Part shown: in pieces, positions 24,701 through 36,700 of the stretch
Layout: the number at the start of each line of letters is the position of its first letter
Numbering within the stretch: the first letter of the stretch is position 1
Source: Galbula dea
Lineage: Eukaryota > Chordata > Aves > Piciformes > Galbulidae
NCBI GenBank assembly: GCA_013399015.1
Contig: VWZX01005703.1
Span: forward strand, 186,001 to 250,000
Length of the DNA: 64,000 nt
Reading direction: 5' to 3'
The notes under the pieces: generated by a model
What the model saw: the letters and a program-made list of their open reading frames with translations, nothing else
The model's database searches: none
Told to the model about the DNA's origin: nothing
Program-made: the position numbers and the translations under genes

Positions 24701-27700
24701 CCAAGGATCCTATACCAGCATCAACAGCGAGGGGGAGTTCATCCCTGAGACCATGGATCAAAATGTAAGTGGGGTTGGAGCATGTGGGTTAAAGCAGGAG
24801 AGCTTTAGGCATGAGGGAGGCTGCACTGAATGCTGTTCCCACCAGTGTGCATGGGGCTCAGGCCAGCTTTTTCCAGGAATGGATGCCCTCAGGCTTGACA
24901 TGTTCAAGAAACAGAGTGGGCTTGATTTCCAGGAACCCTTAAAGCCAGCTAACAGTGGGGATGGCAACGTGCTCAGGTATGCCAGGGAGCTGGAGGAGCA
25001 TAGATCTGGACCATGTGTGTGCCAGCAGCTGGGCCCTAGTGGCCACAGCCTTCATGGATCCTGGGACCAGGAGGGAGTGTGCCAAACAACCCATTGCCTG
25101 TGATTGCAGGAGCCTGGGGATACCAGCAGCTCCCAATGCTTCCCATGTGCTGTTTCTGCCTGAGCTCCAGTTACAATTCTTGGCTCTGCCCACAGCCTCT
25201 GTGGTTTTCTGTCTGTGTCCCTCCCCCATATGTGGGGTTTTTTTCCCCTCTCTCTTGGTAAGGAATTGGTATATTCCAATCTCTCAGCAATGAAAGAGCA
25301 GCTGGTTGTTCAGCACAGTGATGAGCAGTCCCTGCTCCTCAGTCAGTGTGGTCCCCACAATGTGGGTAACTCTGCAGTGTCGAGGCACCAGAGGTGGGGC
25401 AGCTTACACCTCCCTCTCCCTTTGCATCTCTGCTCAAACTATAGCTCTGAAGAGATTAGTATAGGTCCTGTGAAGTCATCTGGGCTGTCTGGGCACACAA
25501 TTCATTCTTGCAAAGCTCTTGGGAAGGGCAGGACCAGCATCTACAATCTGCAGAAGTGTTGGCCATGCAGGAGGGTCACGGAGGGACATCTGGAAGGCAC
25601 TAAGCTCACTCCAGGAGTATCTTACCTAGGGAGATGTGCATTTCCTACACTCAAATGGCACCCACTAGCTCTGCTTTTGTGTGCAGGCTGTGCCAGTGTT
25701 TCCATGGCAAAGTTGTGTTTTCAGGGGTTTATTGTACAGCCATTAATAAAATAAGAAGTCACTCGGGGTGAGTCTTGGCAGTGTCAGAGTACAGATGTAT
25801 CTTGTGCTCCTTGCAGCCAAAAGTTGCCTTTCTATTGTTTTCACATGCCTCCCAAACATGTTTGTTAGGATTAAGACAAGTGTGTGTGTGTGCAGGGGAG
25901 GGTCCCTCTGAACTCCCCTTGGGTGCAAATCCATGCAGCTCCACTGGCTGTTAGTGGAGCTCTGTTAGCACTGGCTGAGCTCTGAGCCTGCTCCTGATGA
26001 AGGTTCCCAGATGCTCTCCTTGCTTTTCTGCAGCATCACACTGTGGGTGGCCTGCTGCCCTTCTCTGACAAATCAAATGCAGGAAAAAGGAGGATTTGGG
26101 GGATTGTGGGATGTTATTTTTTCCTCCCTTCTCCTTGAGCAGCCATGCTTTTCCCCATATGAGCTTTGCCCTTAGGATGTCCTTGTGCTGCAGCTTCCAT
26201 ATGTGCCTTGTGGAAAACCACTCACAAGCTGGTGCCTCTGCTGCCTTTTGGGGGATGCCCCTGTGTAAGCCAGTAATGTAACTGCAGCCTTTGCCTTGAG
26301 ACCAGCTTGGCAGATGAACAGAGGCTGAGTGAGTGTGGAGCTTGCTCAGATTCCCACTTTTATGCTTTTGAAAAATGAAGCTGTTTCAGTATTATTTTAA
26401 CTACTGGGAGGGGCCTGGCATGGCTGGTAGAGGTGAGGGGAGTGCGTTTAGGCACAAGTCTTGCTTCTCTTTGGCTGGTGCATTTTGAAGGCTGAGGCTC
26501 TGGGGTGAAAGCTGGGAAGCAGTGAAAAATGACACTGCCAAAACAATGTGCCCTGCTATGGCAACTGAGAGAGGAGGCCCAACACAGCAACAGTGCAGGG
26601 ACAGGCATGCTGTTCTGTACATGGAGAGAGAGGAGGGTTGGGGGTGCAGGAGCCACTGAAGGGTGACTCCATGTGGTTTTTAACCCTTGTCTCTCAGCTT
26701 TCCCAGGAATGAGCTGGGCCTGGGGCTCCCTGTGGAGCAGGGGTTAGTGAGTCCATGATGGGCCTGCAGCCAGGAGAAGGCATCAGAGCCACTGCAGCAT
26801 GGCATGGCCTTCAGCAAGTTCTGCTCCACAGAGTGCACATAGCTCCTAGGTTTGCCACTCAATACAAACCCTCTATTGTTACTAACCAGCTATAAATAAC
26901 CCTGTCCAGCACAATGTCTCATCCAGGAAGCAACACAAATGCAGCTTTTGACTCACTGAGCTAATGAGAGCCAAGCCAGTTCCTCCAAGCCAAAAGCCTT
27001 GATGATGCTTGGGTTATCACTGGAGAGGAAGGCTGGGCTTGTGTGCCAGAGCAGCTTGGGGAAGTCAGGAGCCCAGGGCTGTGATCCTGGCTGTGGGACA
27101 CGCAGTATCCACTCAGCCTTGGGTACATCATTTGTGTCCTGATTTTTTTTTTCCTTCTTTTTTTTTTCCCCCCACAGATACATTGAGCACTTTGAATCTC
27201 ATTGATTTCTCAGCATGGTTTGAACATCAGGGTGCTAGTTATCTTTGCCTTGGTTTTCCTACTAGCAAATAGCAGTCAGAGCAATAATCCAGAGATGTCA
27301 TCATAAATAGATTCCCATTGGGAAGAAAACTTGTGTTAGATTTGAGCTCATTTCTACTGGAGTTGGCATCAATCACTTGGCTTTGGCAGAGCCTTGTTGA
27401 CCCTGCAGAGGTCTGCTTAGTACTGGAACCTGTAGAACCACAGTGTATGATATTATTCTTTTCCCTTTGCTTTCACTGTCAGATGCTTGAAGCTTTCATC
27501 AGCCCTGATGAGTCACTTTCTGGGAGCTGCCAGTCACTGGACAGATCTGTGGACAGGTGAGTTGTGCATATCACTATCATGCTAGAGGAGGTTGCCCAGG
27601 GAGGCTGTGGATGCCCCATCCCTGAAGTGTTTAAGGCTAGGTTAGGTGGGGCTTTGAGCAACCTGGTCTTGTGAGAGGTGTCCCTGCCCGTGGCAGAAGG

Positions 27701-30700
27701 GTTGGAACTAGATGTTCTTTAAGGTCCCTTCCAACCTGAAGCATTCTGTGAGTCTGTGCTCACAAGCTGAAAAGCAGACCCTGCTCTTTAGTGAGGGAGG
27801 AGCTGGGTCATTGGCATCTCCTGAGATTCCTTTTGGGATGAGGATGCCCCTGAGAAAAACAAACCTATCCTGAATGCTGAAAACCAGGTCCTTAGCACAG
27901 ACATCTGTGCCATGGTGTGATTTGACCTGCAGTAATCTGAGCTGGGCACAAAGTAGCTGGGGATCTGCAAACAGCCTGGCATTGCATGCCCAGGTTTTCT
28001 GCCTCAGTCAGATCCCTCTCCTGCCTCTCTGACCTCTTGCAGTCACCAGGTCAGTCCTTCATAGCCTCTGTTCTCCTCTTCCTCCACGGGCATGCTGTCT
28101 GCTCTCCTTGGGTCGCTCCTAAATTTGGCAGCTCCTGTGCCCTGCCAGCAGCCACAGACGTGTCAGGCAAGGTACTGAGGACACCAGACAAGCAACAGCT
28201 AAGTTTAGCTTCTCAGCAGGAAGCAACTAGGACAAGTTGTACTAACAACGTGCAGGCTGCAGTTCAGTAGTTGGTGTGGTGCTTGCTCCAAGCTCACACG
28301 TGCACAGCAACTGGAGGTTTGTTGGTAGGCTGTGGAGAAGACACAGTATCCTTTTGGGAAGCACTATAGGTTTTGTTTTTTCCATCTGCAACAAAGATTT
28401 TCTTCCTCTTTTTTCCACCCTTACTTTTGCCATACAGCATGAGGGCTGTGTTCCAGAAGGGTTGTGTGGTGGTGATTCCATTGTGTGTAGCCTGCTTTGA
28501 GTTTGCAGCTCTCTGTGCAGCTCTGTGTGCTTTGGATCTTGTCTCAGCATCAAGGTCCATTTCCTTTTTGTGGCTTTTAATAATTTCCTGTGATGTATTG
28601 GCTCATTGTTATGGCTGTATTGAAGCTGGATTCCTCATGTTCCCAGCTTCTCTACCCCAGCTTTGCTTTTGCATAGGCTTTGCTAGGAAGAACAACAGAA
28701 GGAGCACAGCCTGGTTGTAAAGCTGTCTGGAGAACTGAGAGGGGGTAGCATGGCTTGGTTTCAAGCAGCAGGCAGCTGTCTTCAGTCATGGGGTCTAAGA
28801 GCTGGCAAAGGAGGAGTATGAGGAGAACATAGGAGGATGCCTGTGTTCTTTAAAGGCAGAAGGAGGAGTAAGTATTCACTAGTGCACTGTTCCTGCAGAG
28901 GTGTAACTGAGCCCTTGCAGCCAACTGCTTGAGATGGCTTTAGTCTCAAGTGGGCAAAGTTAGTCACCAGGCATGGTGACCAGTCTGATGCTAACAAATA
29001 ACAAGTTGCCCTCACTGTAGCAAACCTGCTGTGATCAGCTTTGACATGAGCACATAGCAAAGCACTTCACAGAGCAGATTTCTGCTACTATGCCCATTTT
29101 GTTAAAAGAGAGTAGAAAAGCAACCTGCCCAGATCACCCTGTTGGCCCTTACAGAGGCTGAGGTGAAAAGAGGCTGCTGAGATCCCCTTGCAGTGCTTTA
29201 TCATCCTCCTCATGTAGTTTAAAGACCTTGAGCCTTGAAGCAGCAATCTCACACTCTCCCTCCTGGCATACTGGGAGGCTGCATGTGACCAGGGGTGGTA
29301 CAGATCCTCCTGTGTGAGGAAGGTGTGGGATGATGTTGCAGAGAAGGGGAGATCTGCATGAATCAAGTGTGACTGAAGGACTCCAGCATGTACATCTGCA
29401 GCAAGTAAGCAGTATTCATAGAGAGCAGAGTTACACAGTTAAACACTTGATGTTGAGGCAGGGAAATCTACAGCTCTTTCTGTGCTGTCTTGTGCTGAGG
29501 TTTTATGGTCTTTGGCTTTTTCATTTCAGCCTGGTGGCTGTGGTTTTTTGCAGCATCTATTTTGTTTGTCACAGGAACAAACTGTGATCCAGCAGAAAAA
29601 CCAATCTTCATTCTTGTGCAGGTTGAGGAAGGGAGCTCAGTTGGCTACACTGGGCTGCTCAGTGCCTCTTGTGGTGTAGCCTGTCCTTTCTGTGTGTAAT
29701 CACTTCTTAATTCATTCTGTAGCCTTTCTGATATAACAAGGTATATATTGGGGTTTTCTTCCATCCTTTTGCAGCCCTCCCTTTACCCAAACCCCTGTTC
29801 CTGGAAGGAAGGCCCATCCCAAAGACAGTCTTGACTGCATGGGTAAGTGTTCTTTGAGGTTTGTATTTGCTTCCAATAATAAAAAGCATGTAATAGAGAC
29901 TGGATAAAGGCTGTTGGAGAGATGACACTGTGTGAAAAGCAAGGAAAAAAGCAAACCAGCTCCATTACTGAGGTGAGACTTCAGAAATGAACCTGCAATG
30001 ATCAGACATGAGTGGTCTCTATAATCAGAAGACCCAGAGCATCAGGCAAGGCTGCTCTTGTCATCATTAACCCTTCTTGGCTCTGTAGTGGTAGGACCTT
30101 TGGGCCTGGTTTGGGAATCAATTTACAGCAACAACAGTCCAGCCTGGGTAGCCAGGGCCCTGAAGTAAATGGATGCAAGCAAATAAAGCTATTGAAAGAA
30201 CACAGATGAATTCTCTGTTGGAAGAGCTTGCTGAGGGGGCCTTGCTCTTGTATTTGGAGATGATTGTGAAGTGCTGATGAGCTGGAAACAGCCTTTTTGG
30301 GATCCCACTTTGTCTTCTGGCACCCATGAGTTCCACTTCCAGGATCCCAGCTTCCTACATGGCAAAACCTGACTCCCTAAACTCTAGGGAGTTACACTTC
30401 TTCCCTTGCATGGATAATAACCTGTAACACTGCAAATGCTGTTAGAGAAGGTGTATTACTAACCTGCAAGGATGTAGATTACTGCTTAATCACTTCCAAA
30501 CACCCAGCTGGCTAAAGCATGGAAAGTCTGTAACGTTGTCATGACTTTCACTACTGAAAAGGAGCAAATGGCAGGCAGCCTGGGGCATGACAACTCATTT
30601 CTGGCCTGAGGCAGAAGTTCTAGATTGAACTGTAGAGGTGAAGCTGTGGTCAGTCCACGTCACCAGAGGTTTTAATACATCCCTGGTGATAGGGGAAGCA

Positions 30701-33700
30701 TTTTGCTTTGAGACACCACTCAGCAGTGTGGCTCACACGTGGCTTACTGTGTACCTCTTGACCTGTCCTTGTTCCTCTTCTTGCTGACTATATTTCAGCC
30801 ATTATGTGCTCCTCTTGCATGCTGCTGTCATGGGGAAATCATGCTCAAGTGCAGCAGAGGCCAGGAATGGCCTCCAAGGAGCTGCTGCTGGCCTCAGGCT
30901 AAGACAAACAAACAATCAGAATGGACTCTGTCATTAGAGTTGGATGAAGGAAAAACAGGAGGTGAAGGATGGGGGAGGGAGGGGAATGACAGATATTTTA
31001 ATCTCATATTATTCAGTGCTACCAGCAATGGCTTCCTCTGCTGTTGTGGTTTTTTGTTGTTAAAAAATATGCCTCTGTCCATCTTGTGATCTCTGGTACT
31101 CAGATGTCTAATCTACACTCTGATCATCTGTAATCCTTTCTGTATGTTCTAGGTCTTTCTAGCATTTAATCAAAAGAAATATAAAACTTTGGAGTTCTGG
31201 GGCTATAAATTGGGCTCTGGCTTTCACAGGCCAGGAGTCACATCTAAGAAAAAGGAGGGAAGAGGTTGTCCAGTGTTAGCCAAGTGCTGGTATTTTTGCA
31301 TTTCCCTAGAAATAGCTGATACAGAGCAGAGGTTTGGGGGGTGGATGGATCTGGGCTTCACCCTGCCTGGCTGTTCTGTTTCCACATTCAACTTCTGCAT
31401 TTTCCATGTGCAGATAACACATGGAGTGCTCTGTCTTGAAAACCAGGCATGGGCTATGTTACTCCTCTGCCTTATATATGAACAGTGTGGGCCAGGGTCC
31501 ATGAAGTCAGCAGTTCAGCCTCTTTGCTTTAGGAGGACCAAGGCCAGTGTGTCTGACCCTTCCTTTCCACTAAGGAGTGTGTGACTGGCCAGGTTCAGAG
31601 TGAGCCTTGGGGATTGTACAGTGTAAATGAGCGGCTATCACCTTGTTCTTGCCTGTGATTCTGCATGAAGAGCAGAACATTTCCCATAAGAAATGCACTG
31701 GGTATTTGATACTTGAGCTGATCTCAGGATGTGTCTTCTTTCCTCCTGTCAGATTTTGACATCCCATTCTGTGAGAGGTTTGGGAAGGGTGGGACCTTCC
31801 CCAGGCAGTACCACCTGTCCCAGAGCCGCAAGGACTACAGTGACGGTAAGAGAAGGAGGGGCTTGCTCTGGGGTCCTGGTGGCTTTTGACAGTGCTTAGA
31901 ACTGGAGAGACTTGGGAAGGAGAGGTTTTTAATGAAGGGAAAACCCCCAAATAATTTGGGATTTGCTTGTGTATTCTGAAGAGCCTCCCCTGTGAGACCC
32001 TGAGGGTCTGCTCTGGGGAAGCGATGATGGACACCTAGAGCGTGTATGGAAAGTCAGTGCTCAGCTCCTCCTCTGCTTACACTTGGTGTTTGAACTTTGT
32101 GACCTGGATGATGGACATTTCTCATCCCAGGCAATAGCAACCTTCCTGTTCCCCTAAATAGCTTGCTTTTGAGGATGCTGGTTTGTGGCCTTTACAGCAG
32201 GTTTCACAAAGAGCTGTAGGAAATCCCTTGGCAATTTCAGAGTAGCAGTGTCTGTTCACATCTCTGGTTTAAGCTGGGGAGCTCTGAGCTTTGGGGACTG
32301 CTCCATCCCCTTCTTGCTGCTGCTTCTTTCACTGCAAGTGATGAGAGGCAAAACTGAATAAGAATCAAATTCCTTTTGGTGGAAAAAAATACCCTAATGT
32401 AATTAAACTGTTGCATACTCCTCTGGAAACATCTGCATTAGATAGGATGCCTCCTGTTAACAACTCTGAAAATTGAATTAATGTTGACAGGGCTTTGCTT
32501 CTGTTGCATTAAACTTGTTTTGTTTCATTTGGAGAGGTGCATCACTGGGCCTGGGCAGTGGTGTGAGAAGGTGGGGACAGGTAGATCCAAGCTGATGTGT
32601 GCATTCTTGCCATAACTCTGTCCCTTTTCTCCTGCAGGCCGGAGGACTTTCCCCAGGAGTTACTTCCCACAGGAGAACCTATTTCAGCTTGTCCCTTCTA
32701 GCAGAACCAAGAGCTTTAATGGGGACAGCAAGCTCAGCACCTTGCAGTATGATGAGTACAGGTCCAAGTGGTGGAACAATTGTGAAAAAGGTCTGCAGGT
32801 CTTCAGCACCTCCCCTACAAAAGCTAGGAACTGTAAGTGAATCAAAGCTGCTGGTGTCTGAGGTCTCAGTACATCTGGAGCTCGACACAAAGTTGAGTTT
32901 CTGTGACCTGCTGAGTTAGTGGGTGTCAGCTGAGCCAACCATGTGTGAATACACTTTGATTCCACCCCCACTACAAGGCACACTGCACTAGCTCATGTCT
33001 CAGTGAGGAAGGTTTAATGCAACACATTATATCTTACCTTGGTCTTGAGCTGAAAGCATGTATGGGGTCAGGTAGTGTTCATCACTTGCTGAGTTGCAGA
33101 AAATTGCTTGTGTTGGACTGTGAGCTTGCTCATGCAGCAAAAACTTCCAGGAGACTTGAGATGTGGGAGCAAATGTGTCCAGAGGCTCTGTTTCTTGGCT
33201 TACATTGTCGTCAAACCAGCACCCAAAGATGGTGTTGCAGGCTGCTCTAGTACTGCTCATACTATAGCAGTTAGTGTGTTCTGGGCCTGTTCAGTGATGG
33301 ATAACAACCTAGGAATGACCAGTGAGATAAAACTCTTCACTGATCCCTGCCTGGGTTGCTATCAGCCATGCTGTATCCTGCTAACCACTCCTAGAGCAGA
33401 GGAAGTCCAACATTGGCTAAGGAAGCAGTTTTTGGAGGAAGGACTCTTAAAGAAATGAGACTTTCCTGGGTCTTGTTTCTGCTTTGTACTAATGCAGACT
33501 GGAGACATCCCCCCCACACACACCAGTAGCACCAGTGCAACTGAAACTGGTTTGTCGTGGTGGCCCACTGCCTGCCGCAGGGAGCTTATTGTGAGCCTGA
33601 TCTGCACTCTGTAGGGTCAGATGGACCCTGATGCTGAAGTAGTCTTGCTGTGCTCTTCCATCAACCCTCTCCTCTCTCATGTAGCCCTGCAGGCACCTGT

Positions 33701-36700
33701 GAACTGGAGGCTGGGGAAGCTGCTTGGAAGAGGAGCTTTTGGGGAAGTTTATCTCTGCTATGATGCTGACACTGGCCGGGAACTGTCAGTGAAGCAGGTG
33801 CCTTTCGACCCTGACAGTCAAGAGACCAGTAAAGTGAGTATGAGGGCAGGACTGTGTCCTGCAGCACGTTGGGGAGTTGTGAGCTGAAGGCTGTGAGGGT
33901 AGAGGTGGCAGAAGGGCCCATGTCCCTGGTGGAAAGCAATGTGTAGAAACAGCGTGTGTGGTTTTCCCTCTTTGTACCACTATCCAATATGCTCTGGTGA
34001 CTTCTCTGCCTCCTAGTTCCTTGGTCACGTTGGCCCACTCAGTCTCAAGTGTCAGCTCTTACTTAGTTTCAGCTGCCTTCTCCCTTCACCTTCTTCCCCC
34101 TCTGAGCACTGCATTAGCCTTGCTGGGATCTTCATTCACACCTTTCCAGAACATCTCCTTGAGCACAATGAATAACAATAATTCAGCTTGTCTCAAAGCC
34201 AAGCCCTTGTGTATCCCATCTATCTTTCTCCTTATTTTTTCCTTAGGGCAGTGCTCCTCATTTCTGGGCCTTCTGTGGGCAGCTTCACAGCTGCTATGAA
34301 AAGAGTACTGAGCATTGAGCAACATTTGGATGCTGTTCCCAAAGTAACCATTCCCTTCTGTCACAAAGCATGTCTGGTTTGTTGCAGGAGGTGAATGCTT
34401 TAGAGTGTGAGATTCAGCTGCTGAAGACTCTCCGTCATGACAGGATAGTGCAGTACTATGGGTGCTTGCGGGATCCTGAGGAGAAGAAACTCTCTATCTT
34501 TGTTGAATACATGCCAGGGGTAAGTGCAGTTCCTGCTAAAGGTTATCCTGAGCAACAGAGAACAGATTTAGACTGTCCTAGAGTCTGGTAATTTGGATCT
34601 GGAGTTAGACTGTTCAGCTGAGCTGCTCTCGGTCAGATGAGCCAAACCAAAACATTAGCTCTATCCCTAAGGCTTGGGAAACCTTAGGCTGTGAGTCTGG
34701 TGTCAGTGTGAATCCCTTCAACATGCCCTGGGTGAAATCAAAAGCCTTGAAGGCAGGTTTTAGATTTGAATCCTGGAGCAGGGTGTGTTCACAGTCAGGA
34801 ATCTGAACTTGGTGAATGTGGGACACAATCTAGATCTGGCTACAAACATTGTGGCCTAAGCCCATCCTTAAGTATTTATTGCAAATCCCTGCAGGAAAAC
34901 CTAATAGTACAACTGTCCACCCACAGCTGTCACCACTTATTTATGGCTTTCTGCACATGTGGATTAAAAACAGTGTTACTCACTTGTAACTCTTCTCCTG
35001 CTCAGGACAGAACCTTTTGATGGTGAGATTATCCTCTCGTGCAGGGGTGGCTTCCATTTGTGACTTTGCTGATAGAGGTTGAAAAAGCCCTAGGGAAAAA
35101 GATGAGAAACCTTTGAGAGGCTCTAAGCAGAAGCTGGAGAACATATGCAGATTATCTGAACTTCTCTTTCTCTGTTTGCAAGCATATGAATTACATCAGC
35201 CACCTAAACAAAGTCATTGGTTGCTGTAAACCAACAGAACACTATCTACATTGCTGGAAGATCTGTTCTCCTGAGTCCTGCCTGTCCAGCTGGATCCATT
35301 CCCCTGGGTGTGGGAGAGTAAACCCTTGTTTATGCAGAGATTTGTAAGGTCAGAAGGGACTGTTAAGTCATCTGATCACAAATAATTGTGGCTGTTAGTA
35401 AATGTGATAGCAGCATTCCTAATGCATCTTGCCTGTGAGTAATCAGGTAAAGCTCCACACATTGCAGTCCCTTCCAAGCTCTAGCTTCCTTCTCTTCCTG
35501 TGGGCAAGCATCTCACTTTCAGACCTTACCACAAGGCACAGACCCAGAGGATTAAACCCTTGCAGTTTCAGCAGTCCCCTTCCTGGTTATTCTGCAGCAT
35601 GCTGATGTTTGTTAGCAGCCAGGAAACCAACACTGGATGCTGGGGCAGCGTCCAGCAGGGCTGGAAGTTGAATGTTTGGTTTTTTTAATGATAAACCAGA
35701 GCTCTGACCAAATACAGATTGACTTTTCATGCTGCAACAATGGCTTACTTCACAAAAGCAGTTCAGGGCTTTGGTGGAAGTGAATGAGTTCCCAAACCTT
35801 GCAGGACATCAGCTCTGCAGTCCTGGCTCTGGCCAAGTTTCTGATTTAACACAACCAGCTTGAGAAAATCTTCAGGAGGCCAAGCTTGTGTGCACCATTA
35901 GCCTGATATTCTTATGACTGCCCCCATCAAACAGCTGACTCTATTTGCTCTCCTGCCCTGTGCATAAACTGGGTTTTTTTCTTTAATTTATGCTTGGAAA
36001 ACAATGTCTGTTGGATGACAGGCCTTGAAGACCCTGTTTCCCCTTCTTGTTTGATGTCCCTCCATCAGGATAAGGGAGGCTAGGATAGGAAAGCTTGTCC
36101 AGTAGTGGGTGAGGGAACATGATACAAGTTGTATGAGGGGGTAACTTCAGAGCATCTCGGGTTACTTCAGCAGCACTGGGACAGGGAAAGGAAAAGCCCA
36201 TGCACAGGGTCACCACCAGCCTCCAGAGAAGGCCAGAACAGTAGCTGGGCAGAGCAACAGCAGAGGTGGGTGGATGTGGAGAAATTTGGGTGACTGCCTT
36301 GGAGCAAAACAGCCCACTGTCCCCAGAACAGGAGGACTGTGGCAAGCTTGGATCAACCCCAGAGCTGCAGGACAGGCAGAAACAGGATGAGTTTCCCCTG
36401 CTGCTTTCCAGCTAACCTCAAACACTAAAGGCAATGCTGGGTGTGACCTCTCTTATTGAACCCCAAATGTGCCTCTGGTTCATCCCTGCTAAAACCCAGC
36501 TCTGGCATAGTGAGGGACATCCATTTCCAGGTCAATAGAAAATATAGCTAGAACCAAGGGGGTTGATCTGTTGCAGATGACAGATGTCTGCACCTCTGCT
36601 TCCTTTCTTCTTTAATCTATAAAAGCAAACCAGTAGGAGGCTGCATGCTTGGATCAGAAATTCAGGTAGCTGCAAACTGTCTCCCCTGGGTCATCTTGTT

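Noticed and set aside
24582..25754. Open frames of 173 and 179 codons around kinase exon 7
   Set aside because: The first contains exon 7 (24631-24764) and simply reads on into the intron; the second is intronic with no family resemblance.
33692..33833. Alternative acceptor cctgcag before GCACCTGTG for kinase exon 12
   Set aside because: It aligns well with the start of the homologous segment, but it does not match the phase left by exon 11 (AACT/GT) and would shift the kinase frame.
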